Part shown: one piece after another, positions 16,917 to 25,005 of the stretch
Layout: each line of letters opens with the position of its first letter
Numbering within the stretch: the first letter of the stretch is position 1
NCBI GenBank assembly: GCA_035935655.1
Contig: DASYWW010000046.1
Span: forward strand, 26,709-90,708
DNA: 64,000 nucleotides
Direction: 5' to 3'
Source of the DNA: Candidatus Bathyarchaeia archaeon
Lineage (GTDB): Archaea; Thermoproteota; Bathyarchaeia; 40CM-2-53-6
Made by a program: the position numbers and the translations under genes
The notes under the pieces: generated by a model
Told to the model about the DNA's origin: nothing
The model's database searches: none
What the model saw: only the letters and a program-made list of their open reading frames with translations

Positions 16917-17362
16917 TTGAAGTTTAGCGTGGTTGATCTGGGACGAGATTATTCGGGTCATATTAGCGACTTTGCCGAGGCTCGCAATTCGTTCATCAAG
17001 GATCTACCCGACAACGAGTACAGTCTTGTTTGTCGACAGCGACGAAGAGACTCCGAAGATGCTGCTGGACTACTTTGGTAGATTGAAGCAACAATTCCCA
17101 TTCTACTGGGTCAGGCGGATTGAACTGGTGAACAACAAATATGTGCCCGTCTTCAATCCGAACTATAACGGAAAGCTCTGTTCCAACCGAGTTAGGTTTA
17201 TCGGTCGCGTCCACGAATGATCACTCCTAGAGAGCCGCATGGCGTGATAGACATTTCCATTATCCATAATCACTCCGGTCCCTCGTCTTATTTCGGAGGA
17301 GCGGAAAGCATGCTGAAGCTCGGATTGCTGAAAGTTCGCGAGGTTATTCGCAGATGGTAACA
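16917..17362 (+). pseudogene. GT2-like glycosyltransferase with two frameshifts
   Basis: Three frame segments together make one glycosyltransferase-like protein of about 148 residues. TTG 16917 gives MKFSVVDLGRDYSGHISDF and AEARNSFIKDLPDNEY. A one-base shift near 17020-17023 continues as VLFVDSDEETPKMLL, the DxD-type motif. The frame then reaches a TGA at 17218-17220 after FIGRVHE, but a compensating shift there continues MITPREPHGVIDIS...REVIRRW to the TAA at 17360. Layout (DFAEARN..LFVDSDEE..GRVHE) is that of short GT-A family 2 enzymes. The two opposite single-base changes suggest sequence errors or a decayed gene. Its end overlaps the next ATG. Confidence 0.65.
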
Positions 17363-17917
17363 AAAGCCAAGACCGTAGTCGTTAACTTTCAACCACCAGA
17401 AACATACGGCGGGTTTGTCTCGAAGATAGTCGATCCCGTCCTCGATGAATTCAGCCACTTCCTGATTCTTGACAGCGATACTACGTGTGATTTCTCCGCT
17501 GAAACTGTCGCCGAGCAATACCGGGAGGCGGACGTGGTCGGATTCAACGTGATTTCTTCCTCCAGGATTTTCGGAGCTTGGGAGAAAATGACCTATTGGT
17601 TGAAACTGTCTCCGCGGGTAAGGGGATGTGCTATGCTTCTCTCCTCCGATTTTCTTCGGCGCATTGGAGGCTATCCCCGGGGCGAGTTTGTTGACACTGT
17701 CTTGTTGCAGAAGAGCAACCGCACGATTGTTGCCCCGTTTTCAGTCCATCACTTGCAACGTTTTGATCTGAGGCACTCAATCTGGCGGCAGGTTTCTGAT
17801 GGCAAGTTCCGAGCGGAGCTTCGATATCCATTCTGGAAAACCCTGCTTCATTCTATCTTCAGAGTTCGCCCGTTTGTCGTACTGTCCTATGTTTTTCACA
17901 GACTTCCGAAAGAATGA
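17354..17917 (+). CDS. Glycosyltransferase-like protein (GT2-type)
   Basis: A 187-residue protein starting at ATG 17354 inside the end of the preceding gene. FLILDSDTTCDFSAETVAEQY is the DxD-type metal/nucleotide-sugar segment. RGCAMLLSSDFLRRIGGYP matches the later acceptor-loop region of family 2 enzymes, and SVHHLQRF ends the core. It lacks the usual first Rossmann half, so it either is a minimal GT-A or depends on the upstream ORF. Likely substrate is a surface glycan, given the neighbours. Confidence 0.6.
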   Translation: MVTKAKTVVVNFQPPETYGGFVSKIVDPVLDEFSHFLILDSDTTCDFSAETVAEQYREADVVGFNVISSSRIFGAWEKMTYWLKLSPRVRGCAMLLSSDFLRRIGGYPRGEFVDTVLLQKSNRTIVAPFSVHHLQRFDLRHSIWRQVSDGKFRAELRYPFWKTLLHSIFRVRPFVVLSYVFHRLPKE

Positions 17918-17969
17918 AAGGCGTGGATTCGATCACTTCTCGTGATCAAGCTTACTGAAGGACAGACGC

Positions 17970-18641
17970 GTGAAGGATTACAGGTTCCTCTTCAAGAAGT
18001 ACGTTCTGCGAAAATATCCTGCATATGAGCCTCAAGTGCGAAGGGAACTGTCCAGGATCCGAGGAGATCTTTTCGTTGATATCGGGGCGAATGTTGGAAT
18101 CTACACCGTTCGATTAGCTTCTCATTTTCGAAGCGTCTATGCTTTCGAACCCAACCCAAACGTTCTTCCTGAACTGAGATGGAGAATTCGCAGATCACGA
18201 AGGAACAATATCGTTGTTTTCCCGATGGCCCTCGCGAACGCGAATGGCAAAGCCGAGTTCTACTTGGACGCTCAGAGAACATTCAGTATGCCCACCGATA
18301 TACTGCTGAGATTGTTCAGATTTGAACCGGGGAGAGATCAAAATGCCGGACTAACTAAGACTCATCACGGGAGAAAAAAAATAACCGTTCCAACAGCCGC
18401 CTATGACTCCCAGGTTCCAGAATCGGCTGATCTAGTCAAGATTGACGTTGAAGGAGCAGAATTCTTAGTCCTCGAAGGCGCAAAGAAGGCGCTCGAGTCC
18501 GGCCGCATAAGAAGACTGATGATCGAACTTCACGACCTCGAAAGACAGGGCGAGCTCGAGGATCTTCTAACCGGATACGGCTTCAACCTAAGAAAGCTGG
18601 ACCCAAATAGTTCGCGCATCATTGCGTACGCTCGAAACTGA
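17970..18641 (+). CDS. FkbM-family methyltransferase
   Basis: A 223-residue methyltransferase starting at GTG. Motif I is LFVDIGANVGIYTVRLA (~37-53), then YAFEPNPNVLPELR, and the FkbM box LVKIDVEGAEFLVLEGA. It is the second FkbM enzyme within 2 kb; the two differ enough to suggest different positions or sugars. It is on the same strand as the glycosyltransferase-like genes and probably belongs to the same glycan-modification group. Confidence 0.87.
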   Translation: MKDYRFLFKKYVLRKYPAYEPQVRRELSRIRGDLFVDIGANVGIYTVRLASHFRSVYAFEPNPNVLPELRWRIRRSRRNNIVVFPMALANANGKAEFYLDAQRTFSMPTDILLRLFRFEPGRDQNAGLTKTHHGRKKITVPTAAYDSQVPESADLVKIDVEGAEFLVLEGAKKALESGRIRRLMIELHDLERQGELEDLLTGYGFNLRKLDPNSSRIIAYARN

Positions 18642-18713
18642 GGTTCAAGCCAGAGTCAAAACTATGACGCTCCGCAAAAGAGCGGGGCGAGAACTGAGAA
18701 GATACGAAATTGG

Positions 18714-18959
18714 TTAAAGATGGGTTCCGCAGTTCTTGCAGAATATGGCTTCACTCGGGTTGTCAGTCATACATGCTCTGCATGGATTCCGATTTGTCGC
18801 CGCTCTGGGAATAGTAAACGTCTTAGTTGCTCCCGAATATAGATTGAACTTGTCGCCTCGCTCACATCGGAACCTTGAGACCCGATATTGTTGAAATCTC
18901 CATTCGCGTTCAGGTGCACCTGATACCTCAAGCCCGCATTTAGGACAGCTTATGCTCAT
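18714..18959 (-). CDS. Small double zinc-ribbon protein
   Basis: An 81-residue protein with four knuckles: CPKC near residue 5, a single Cys in FRCERGDKF, CRAC and CKNC near the end (ending CGTHL). It is a member of the diverse archaeal zinc-ribbon set and not assignable further. A TATA-like TTTAAATAT on the minus strand near 18990-19000 precedes it by about 35 bases. Confidence 0.6.
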   Translation of the reverse strand: MSISCPKCGLEVSGAPEREWRFQQYRVSRFRCERGDKFNLYSGATKTFTIPRAATNRNPCRACMTDNPSEAIFCKNCGTHL

Positions 18960-19267
18960 AGATTCCCCCGAACATTTTTTCTATGCAAATCGGATATTTA
19001 AAATGAGATAGGCTAAGCTGTACGGATCGCCTTCACGGTGAGACTTCTCACACCAACAATTCCACCTTCGATCGAGTTCTCCAATTCCGTAGCGACAGGT
19101 CCAACTGTCAGGCCGTCATATTGCCATGAACAACAACTTAGAGACCAGCTACGATGAACGGGCCAACCCCTTCTCAGTTTGGGTCCCTAGAGTGTTTCGG
19201 TAACTGCATAGCGGATTAAGGACAAGCAAAGATTTCACACGCGGAGTCTGTGTGTCCTGATAGGTAA

Positions 19268-19377
19268 TGGCGCCGGGGGTGGGATTTGAACCCACGAGGG
19301 CCTAAGGCCCATCGGATCTCCGCAACCAACAATCTGGCTTAGCAATCCGACGCCCTACCAGGCTAGGCGACCCCGGC
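19268..19377 (-). tRNA. tRNA-Ser (GCU) with intron
   Basis: Reading the minus strand from 19377, the acceptor GCCGGGG pairs with CCCCGGC, followed by discriminator G and an encoded CCA (19268-19270). The anticodon stem TCGGA/TCCGA closes a TTGCTAA loop, giving anticodon GCU (19341-19343). The long variable arm GGGCCTTAGGCCC fits serine, and the T loop is GGTTCAAATCC. A 22-base insertion (about 19318-19339) sits between positions 37 and 38, the canonical archaeal intron site. The mature molecule would be 88 nt including CCA. The 250 bases downstream of it (19020-19267) show no gene. Confidence 0.95.
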
Positions 19378-19453
19378 TTACCAGGCTGAAACAAAATGTT
19401 CGTCTAAATAACTGTTCAATAGGACGGAGTCTATTTCGATCAGATCTTGACTT

Positions 19454-20509
19454 TTAGTAGAGTTCACGTCTTCTCGCGGTGAGATTGATCCCCATCTCCG
19501 CAATATCCTCAGAATACTCGGCAACTCGTTTGAGACTTTCCAGGACCAAGCGGACGGCCACAGCCGACGAGGGTCCCAAGTGATACTCATGGAACTTGGT
19601 CGCGATTCTCTCCGCGTCATTGACAAGTCGCTTTGCGGAGATAATCGACGCATTCGCGATAACGGGGTCCTCCTTCACTAGTGCTTTCAAAGCATCCTCC
19701 AAAACCGAGTTCGTAAGTGTGCTGACCTTCGTAATCTCATCCAGCAGACGCGGTGGGAGCGGGTGTTCAATAGTCTTCGACATCGCAGCAATAGTTGTCC
19801 CATGGTCCGCTATCCTCTCCAAACTCTTAGACACTATCCGGTACACTAAACAATCTCTTGGATCCATGAGCCCGATGGCCTGGATCATGCTCCTGCTCAG
19901 GACCGCCATCGTCAACTGCCGAATGATGAATAGGTAGAACCTGTCAACTTCTTCATCTCGCTTGATAATCTCGTCCGACAGGGCAACATCTCTACTACGT
20001 AACGACTCGACAGCATCTCGCAACATAAGCTTGGCGATAAGACTCATCCGAGCAATGACCTTAGGCGCTGGCAAATCGTCATAGCTCGAAATACACTGGA
20101 TTACAAGTTCGTCGCGGGACTCTTCGAGAATCTCCGCCCCGACAAACATCCGCCTGGCTGCCTCCCGAAGAGATGTTCGCAAAATGGGCGTAGAGGTTGG
20201 TGGAAACCGAATCCTGATGAGATCATAACCCGCAAGATAGTGCGCCACCACAACCCGTAGTGCCTGTTCACTATCTTGGTCCTTGTTGATCGATAGGGTC
20301 GCTTCGACGCTTTTGTCAAGACCGAGAGGGACCTTCTGGTGAGGGACAATTGAGAGGGACGAATCTGCTCTAGTTACGACTGCGATGACGTCGCCGACCT
20401 TCAGGCTCTGTTGTTTGATCCAGTCTTTGGGGAGAGATAATGTGTAACTTGCTCCACCAGTCATCTGAAGCTTTCTAAGCTCAACTTCTTCCAAACCATT
20501 AGCCACCAT
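19454..20509 (-). CDS. AbrB/PhoU phosphate-uptake regulator
   Basis: A 351-residue protein with an N-terminal SpoVT/AbrB-like swapped-hairpin domain (VELRKLQMTGGASYTLSLP, KDWIKQQSLKVGD) at ~8-50. Two PhoU-type three-helix repeats follow (AVESLRSRDVALSDEIIKRDEEVDRF at ~165, written as family core; AKRLVNDAERIATKFHEY at ~300). Archaeal proteins of this architecture are thought to regulate phosphate uptake. It lies just upstream of, and divergent from, the large pst region, which supports that. A TATA-like element (CATAATATATAG, minus strand) is about 40 bases before the ATG. Confidence 0.8.
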   Translation of the reverse strand: MVANGLEEVELRKLQMTGGASYTLSLPKDWIKQQSLKVGDVIAVVTRADSSLSIVPHQKVPLGLDKSVEATLSINKDQDSEQALRVVVAHYLAGYDLIRIRFPPTSTPILRTSLREAARRMFVGAEILEESRDELVIQCISSYDDLPAPKVIARMSLIAKLMLRDAVESLRSRDVALSDEIIKRDEEVDRFYLFIIRQLTMAVLSRSMIQAIGLMDPRDCLVYRIVSKSLERIADHGTTIAAMSKTIEHPLPPRLLDEITKVSTLTNSVLEDALKALVKEDPVIANASIISAKRLVNDAERIATKFHEYHLGPSSAVAVRLVLESLKRVAEYSEDIAEMGINLTARRRELY

Positions 20510-20544
20510 TAACCCTACTGTCGCTTACGGAGATTCTCAGTGTC

Positions 20545-20573
20545 GCTATATATTATGTCGGGCATTTATATAT
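20545..20573. promoter_or_regulatory. Divergent TATA-like promoters
   Basis: Two AT-rich elements lie in the 98-bp divergent gap: CTATATATTATG (20547-20558), suited to the minus-strand AbrB/PhoU gene, and TTTATATATT (about 20565-20574), suited to the plus-strand small-protein operon starting at ATG 20608. Close packing means the two promoters may be co-regulated. Confidence 0.5.
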
Positions 20574-20607
20574 TCTCTCGTTGGGCTCTCATCACGCTCA
20601 GAAGCGA

Positions 20608-20901
20608 ATGAAATCCTACAGGATATTCAACAACACGCCCGTCAAGACCCTTATCCCAATCGGGCCAAGTTCAGATCGGCCTCGCAGAAATTCGGGAGTG
20701 AACCTCTCTGAAGATGGCTTTCGAACCCTGAACATGAAGATGGTTAGCCCCTCTTTTGAGAGTATGAAGCTACTTCATCCCGCAATTGGCAACGTGATCA
20801 ATGAGAATTCTCGAATCTTGTCCTGGGACAACCCATCCCTCTTCGGCCCTAGTCCAGATACTGGGACCACCGCGGAGAAGAGCGTCTTGGAGAAAGAATG
20901 A
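20608..20901 (+). CDS. Hypothetical protein, first of a small operon
   Basis: A 97-residue protein with no recognised domain, moderately Ser/Pro rich, without signal or membrane segment. Support comes from context: a TATA box sits about 40 bases upstream of ATG 20608, and its TGA overlaps the next ATG as ATGA, typical of coupling to the zinc-ribbon gene. The composition is not strongly protein-like, so it could also be a leader region. Confidence 0.4.
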   Translation: MKSYRIFNNTPVKTLIPIGPSSDRPRRNSGVNLSEDGFRTLNMKMVSPSFESMKLLHPAIGNVINENSRILSWDNPSLFGPSPDTGTTAEKSVLEKE

Positions 20902-21059
20902 GTTTGGAGAGCGTACACAACCAGGTCTGCCCGAACTGTGGGGACAGGCACCTCACTGTCTTCTTCTCAGATTACACGGACGACAAACTTCGAGTATGGT
21001 GTGAGAGTTGCAATCTCAAGGCCTACTACTGTGGAGAAAAATCAGTACTCATCAACTAG
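20898..21059 (+). CDS. 53-residue zinc-ribbon protein
   Basis: A short protein, MSLESVHNQVCPNCGDRHL..., with CPNC (~11-14) and CESC (~36-39) spaced as in rubredoxin-like or TFIIB-like ribbons, plus a further Cys near the end (YYCGEK). It overlaps the previous stop and is followed by an AAGGAGG element serving the next gene. The function is unknown; a nucleic-acid or protein-binding adaptor is plausible. Confidence 0.65.
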   Translation: MSLESVHNQVCPNCGDRHLTVFFSDYTDDKLRVWCESCNLKAYYCGEKSVLIN

Positions 21060-21078
21060 TAAGGAGGAACTGGGGAGA

Positions 21079-21315
21079 ATGCCGGCAAGACTGAACTCGC
21101 CAAGGGCGAAATTCATGGCTGCAGTAACCGAAGAGACTTTTCAGGTTATGCTTGGAGAAGCAAAGTCAAGAGGAATATCCGTGCAGGAGCTCCTTCGCGC
21201 GGTCATTATTCCCGAATGGGTTAGAGGCGTTCGAGTGGCGAACCTTATCACAGCGTCACCAATCGCCGAGCCTCGAGCCTACATACAGCGCCGTGAAGGT
21301 CGGACGCCCTTCTAA
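21079..21315 (+). CDS. Small helical (possibly RHH-like) protein
   Basis: A 79-residue protein beginning MPARLNSPRAKFMAA. An AAGGAGG ribosome site at 21061-21067, 11 bases ahead, fixes the ATG 21079 start over longer readings. The segment EETFQVMLGEAKSRGISVQE then LLRAVIIPEWV has the strand-helix-helix rhythm of ribbon-helix-helix or CopG-like proteins (DNA-binding role inferred). It is the third gene of the small operon and lies 110 bases before pstS-like 1, so it could be a local regulator. Confidence 0.55.
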   Translation: MPARLNSPRAKFMAAVTEETFQVMLGEAKSRGISVQELLRAVIIPEWVRGVRVANLITASPIAEPRAYIQRREGRTPF

Positions 21316-21426
21316 GCTTCCCCCCGATTCTAGATAATCAAATACGGAGCTATGTTCGTTCGCCGTAAAATCCGTACAGGCTACTTATTCATAGGCAAAG
21401 AACCCGGTCGCGGTTAGCAGCCGCCA

Positions 21427-22569
21427 ATGCCTCGCCCACGAATGACGCTAATCGCAATGTGTGCCCTTGCCCTTTTGACAGCCAGCATCTACGGTGGAAT
21501 CGCACTATACTCTTCGGAAACGAGCCCGCTCTTCGCCTCGTCATCAGGACAAAGTGTTACATTGAACGGGGCCGGAGCAACGTTGTCCTATCCTCTTCTA
21601 TCAAACATAGCGCTCTCATACACGAAGATCCACCCTAATGCATATGTCAACTACCAGCCAATCGGAAGTATAGCTGGAATCAACGCTCACATTGCTAAAA
21701 CAGTGGACTTCGGAGCTACCTACCCGCCTCTTACAGACGCTCAAGCGATACTAGCGCCTAATACCCTGCATATTCCGGAATCCATCTCAGCAGTTGTCCT
21801 CGGTTACAATATCAAAGATCCTCTAACGAGACAACCAATCTCGACAGGACTCCGTCTCAACGGAACGACAGTAGCAGAAATATTTCTCGGAAATATCACA
21901 ACATGGAACGATCCCAATATCACCGCTCTCAACCCCGGCCTAAATTTGCCAGATAGTCCAATTCAGACGATTCACGATACACTCGCTGAAGGCGGGACAT
22001 TCGTATTCACATCGTATCTCTCCTTCGTTAGTTCCGATTTCAGAACCCATGTGGGAAACGGCACCATAGTTCCCTGGACAGTCGGGCTTCAAGTACCTGG
22101 AAACGCGGGCATAACCTCACTCGTCAATGGAACACCCGGTTCAATTGGATACATAGAACTAGCCTACGCCCTCCTCAGCCACGTACCATATGCATCCATT
22201 CAGAATGCCTCGGGGAAGTTCATCCAGCCCTCTCTTGAATCAGCTCGAGCTGCAGACGACCAGCTTACCACAGTCCTGCCTGCGGGCAAGGGCAGGTGGT
22301 CAAACATCACCCTCCTCAACGAGCCAGGGCCCAGTGCCTATCCCATAGTCACTTTCACGTACATCATCGTTTACCAAGATCTCTCGGTCATAAGATCCAT
22401 GGACCTCAACAAGGCCAAAGTATTGGCAGACTATCTTTGGTATATGGTCCACGATGGACAGTCCTTTGCACCCGCACTTGCCTACGTTCCGCTCCCCGCC
22501 AACATTGTCTCCATAGACGAAAGCTCGATAAAGTCGATGACGTTCAAAGGAACACCTCTGATCTCATAA
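21427..22569 (+). CDS. PstS-like protein with altered phosphate pocket
   Basis: A 380-residue secreted protein, signal/anchor at ~7-28. The overall PstS fold is clear: LNGAGATLSYPLLSNIA, TVDFGA, NGTTVAEIFLGNITTWND, TFVFTSYLSF, GTPGSIGYIELAYA. Compared with E. coli PstS, the ligand residues have changed. The ASDAPL motif is ATYPPL (Asp56 equivalent is Tyr99). The RxDxSGT motif is DTLAEGG (Arg135 to Asp184, Asp137 to Leu186, Ser139 to Glu188, Thr141 to Gly190), and Phe11 is Leu. Canonical phosphate binding is unlikely, so it may bind another ligand or act as a structural or sensor subunit. It is the first of three PstS paralogs. A T-run follows the stop. Confidence 0.85.
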   Translation: MPRPRMTLIAMCALALLTASIYGGIALYSSETSPLFASSSGQSVTLNGAGATLSYPLLSNIALSYTKIHPNAYVNYQPIGSIAGINAHIAKTVDFGATYPPLTDAQAILAPNTLHIPESISAVVLGYNIKDPLTRQPISTGLRLNGTTVAEIFLGNITTWNDPNITALNPGLNLPDSPIQTIHDTLAEGGTFVFTSYLSFVSSDFRTHVGNGTIVPWTVGLQVPGNAGITSLVNGTPGSIGYIELAYALLSHVPYASIQNASGKFIQPSLESARAADDQLTTVLPAGKGRWSNITLLNEPGPSAYPIVTFTYIIVYQDLSVIRSMDLNKAKVLADYLWYMVHDGQSFAPALAYVPLPANIVSIDESSIKSMTFKGTPLIS

Positions 22570-22579
22570 TACGCCCAGG

Positions 22580-22586
22580 TTTTTTT
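22580..22586 (+). terminator. T-rich terminator after PstS-like 1
   Basis: A run of seven T residues begins 11 bases after the TAA stop; such oligo-T tracts end archaeal transcripts. The rest of the gap to 22847 holds no gene, only a TATA-like TTTTATCA near 22810 for the next gene. Confidence 0.5.
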
Positions 22587-22846
22587 GATCGACTTTGTAG
22601 AAGTCCGCCACTGATTCGAAACAGTTCCGAGGATAGCCGGCAGTTTCCCCCGATGAAGCTATCGCGGGATAGAGATGGCTTTCCCTGGCGTTCCTGGCCC
22701 TGACACAGCGTCGAAATAGACTACTATGTAGAGCCATCGCTTTGTCCTACGATTCTACTGTGAACTATTGACATCTACGTAAACCAGCGGGAGAATCGGT
22801 CGAGAGCCATTTTATCAGATGCCAATGATGTCACGCACGAAAACAT

Positions 22847-24883
22847 ATGAAAAGCAACAACATCAAAATCACAAGCACGATAGTACTAGCACTTCTACTC
22901 GCAAGCCTAACTGCTCACGTGGTAGCGTTCGGAGGAATAGGATCCTCAGGTCGTCAATATCAGCCCGCGATCAGCCCGCAGGCAGTGACCCCTCTGAATC
23001 TAGCCGTCAAACTCAGCGCTGATGGTGCGACTTTTCCTGCCCTCCTCATTCAGAACTACATCACCGGTTATCAGGGGCTTCATCCCAACGTTACCATAAC
23101 TTACTCGGGAGGTGGTAGCGGACAGGGTCAGAGAGACTTCATCAACAAGACCATGGACTTCGCCGCCTCCGATGCTCCTCTGAATGCGGGGCAGAGAATT
23201 CTCGCTCCTAACGCTCTTCACATTCCCGAGACCATTGGATCTGTGACCGCAGCCTACAACCTGCCCGGCAATGCGACCGGAGTTCTAAACCTCGACGGAC
23301 CCACCCTAGCCAACATCTACCTTCACAACATCATCAATTGGAACGACTCTGCAATTCGAGCACTGAACCCAGGCCTCAAACTACCCAACCAGACCATAAA
23401 AGTCGCCTATCGAACCGAAAGCTCTGGAACAAGCTTCGTATGGACAAGCTATCTCAGCGATGTAAATAACCAATGGCGAACGACTCCGGGCTTAGGACCA
23501 TCGACTGCCGGGCCAACATATCCCTGGCCAACTGGAGTCGGATCTATTGGGAACGGGGGAGTTGCAAAATACGTTAACACCACTGCCTACGCCCTAGGCT
23601 ACGTTGAGCTCGCATACATAATAACCAACCACATGACCGTTGCCAACGTCAAGAACCCAGCTGGCAACTTCATCTTTCCGTCGGAGCAATCCACTGCTAG
23701 CGCGGTCGCTGACTCAGCAGGAAATCTTCCGCCTGGCAATGGAGACTGGTCTGCAGTAAGCCTGCTCCTCGCCCCCGGCGCCAACGACTATCCGATAGCC
23801 AGCTTCAGCTACTTCCTCGTCTACAAAGAACTTAACGTGATCCCCTCGATGGACCTAGTGGACAACATACAGGCGCAGACACTCAAAGACTTCCTTAACT
23901 ATGCAGTTACGACAGGGCAGGGTTTTGGATCGAATCTAGGATTCGTACCTCTTCCCGCGGTCGTCGTAGCGAATTCCCAAGCAAGCATCAACTCGATAAC
24001 TTTCACACACGTTTCAACACCAGTAACCCGGACCGTGAGCCTTAGCGCAAGCGGAACCGCATGGAGCCTAACAAGCCTCACCGTAACAACAGGCGACACA
24101 ATAAACTTCAATCTGCTCAGCACTGATGGACTGCCACACAAATTTTACATCGACTTCAACAATAACGGAGTACTAGACCCGAATGAAGACAACAATTGTG
24201 CGTCACCTGTATTCAGCTCATCTACAACACCAACCCCGTGGGCATTCAAGCCAGTAATCTGGTCCCAAGAAGGAATCCCCGCCGCAGGTACCTACACCTT
24301 CAGAGACGCCAACAACGCAGCCGCGTTAGGAACAATAATTGTTCAGCCACAGCAAACAGCCGCGGTATTGCTACCTCACAGTAGTCTCACCTCATCTCTT
24401 GCACCGGTTCTCGACTCTTCACGAGTCACTGTGATAGGCAGTGGAATAATCGATCAACGAACGAGACTTTTGTCCGGAAACCTCACTGAGGTCGCCGTTG
24501 ACAAGGCTGCAACATCATTTACATCAGCTACATTCATCAAAAGCTACATCATACCAAGCATCACAATGTCCACCACAGGTACAACCTCCACCGTCAGCTT
24601 CGGGCTAAACGCAGCAGTAGCACCCTTTGCTCTTAGTACCACGATCCAGATCCAACTGAACGGGCTTACTGGGTCGTCACTGTCGGGACTAACAAGGGAG
24701 TTGGACGCGGCCGGCCGAGGTGTAGTTGACATCGTGGATCTCTCCGGTTTCGCCTTCCACTTCGATTCAGTCCTCGGGCAACCCAACTACGACCCGCGCT
24801 ACGATGAGAACGCTGACGGTCGCATCGACATCATCGACATATCGACCGCAGCACTCTTCTTCGACGATCTAGCCTTCAGCTAA
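22847..24883 (+). CDS. PstS-dockerin fusion, phosphate-binding surface protein
   Basis: A 678-residue secreted protein; signal peptide ~1-27. Residues ~45-390 are a PstS domain with near-complete phosphate pocket: GATFPAL, MDFAASDAPL (Asp present) and YRTESSGTSF (Arg, Ser, Gly, Thr present; Asp137 equivalent is Glu). Residues ~395-505 resemble a cupredoxin beta sandwich (DGLPHKFYID ... GTYTFRDAN) but without the Cys/His/Met copper ligands. A beta-rich segment follows. The last ~62 residues form two Ca-loop repeats typical of dockerins: DAAGRGVVDIVDLSG and DENADGRIDIIDIST, each followed by a short helix. Dockerins bind cohesins, and the next gene encodes a cohesin-like membrane-anchored protein. 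The probable role is a docked, high-affinity phosphate scavenger. Multiple N-x-S/T sites suggest glycosylation. Confidence 0.85.
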   Translation: MKSNNIKITSTIVLALLLASLTAHVVAFGGIGSSGRQYQPAISPQAVTPLNLAVKLSADGATFPALLIQNYITGYQGLHPNVTITYSGGGSGQGQRDFINKTMDFAASDAPLNAGQRILAPNALHIPETIGSVTAAYNLPGNATGVLNLDGPTLANIYLHNIINWNDSAIRALNPGLKLPNQTIKVAYRTESSGTSFVWTSYLSDVNNQWRTTPGLGPSTAGPTYPWPTGVGSIGNGGVAKYVNTTAYALGYVELAYIITNHMTVANVKNPAGNFIFPSEQSTASAVADSAGNLPPGNGDWSAVSLLLAPGANDYPIASFSYFLVYKELNVIPSMDLVDNIQAQTLKDFLNYAVTTGQGFGSNLGFVPLPAVVVANSQASINSITFTHVSTPVTRTVSLSASGTAWSLTSLTVTTGDTINFNLLSTDGLPHKFYIDFNNNGVLDPNEDNNCASPVFSSSTTPTPWAFKPVIWSQEGIPAAGTYTFRDANNAAALGTIIVQPQQTAAVLLPHSSLTSSLAPVLDSSRVTVIGSGIIDQRTRLLSGNLTEVAVDKAATSFTSATFIKSYIIPSITMSTTGTTSTVSFGLNAAVAPFALSTTIQIQLNGLTGSSLSGLTRELDAAGRGVVDIVDLSGFAFHFDSVLGQPNYDPRYDENADGRIDIIDISTAALFFDDLAFS

Positions 24884-24921
24884 ACTTGGCCTGTCCTACC
24901 ATGAACAAATCCCCCTCCCAC

Positions 24922-24928
24922 TTTTTTT
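24922..24928 (+). terminator. T-run after PstS-dockerin gene
   Basis: Seven consecutive T residues lie 39 bases past the stop, and precede the inverted repeat that may control the next gene. They probably separate transcription of the dockerin and cohesin genes. Confidence 0.45.
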
Positions 24929-24931
24929 AGT

Positions 24932-24946
24932 AACAGAAAATCTGTT
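24932..24946. promoter_or_regulatory. 15-bp palindrome before cohesin-like gene
   Basis: AACAGAAAATCTGTT has perfect six-base arms around AAA and lies 60 bases ahead of the ATG at 25006. Its spacing and symmetry suit a dimeric regulator. A 13/15 match occurs before tfs at 7135-7149. Confidence 0.35.
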
Positions 24947-25005
24947 CTGACCAAAATGCGAACCATCATAAGACGGAAAATGCGTAACGCGGCCTGAAAT
25001 GAAAG

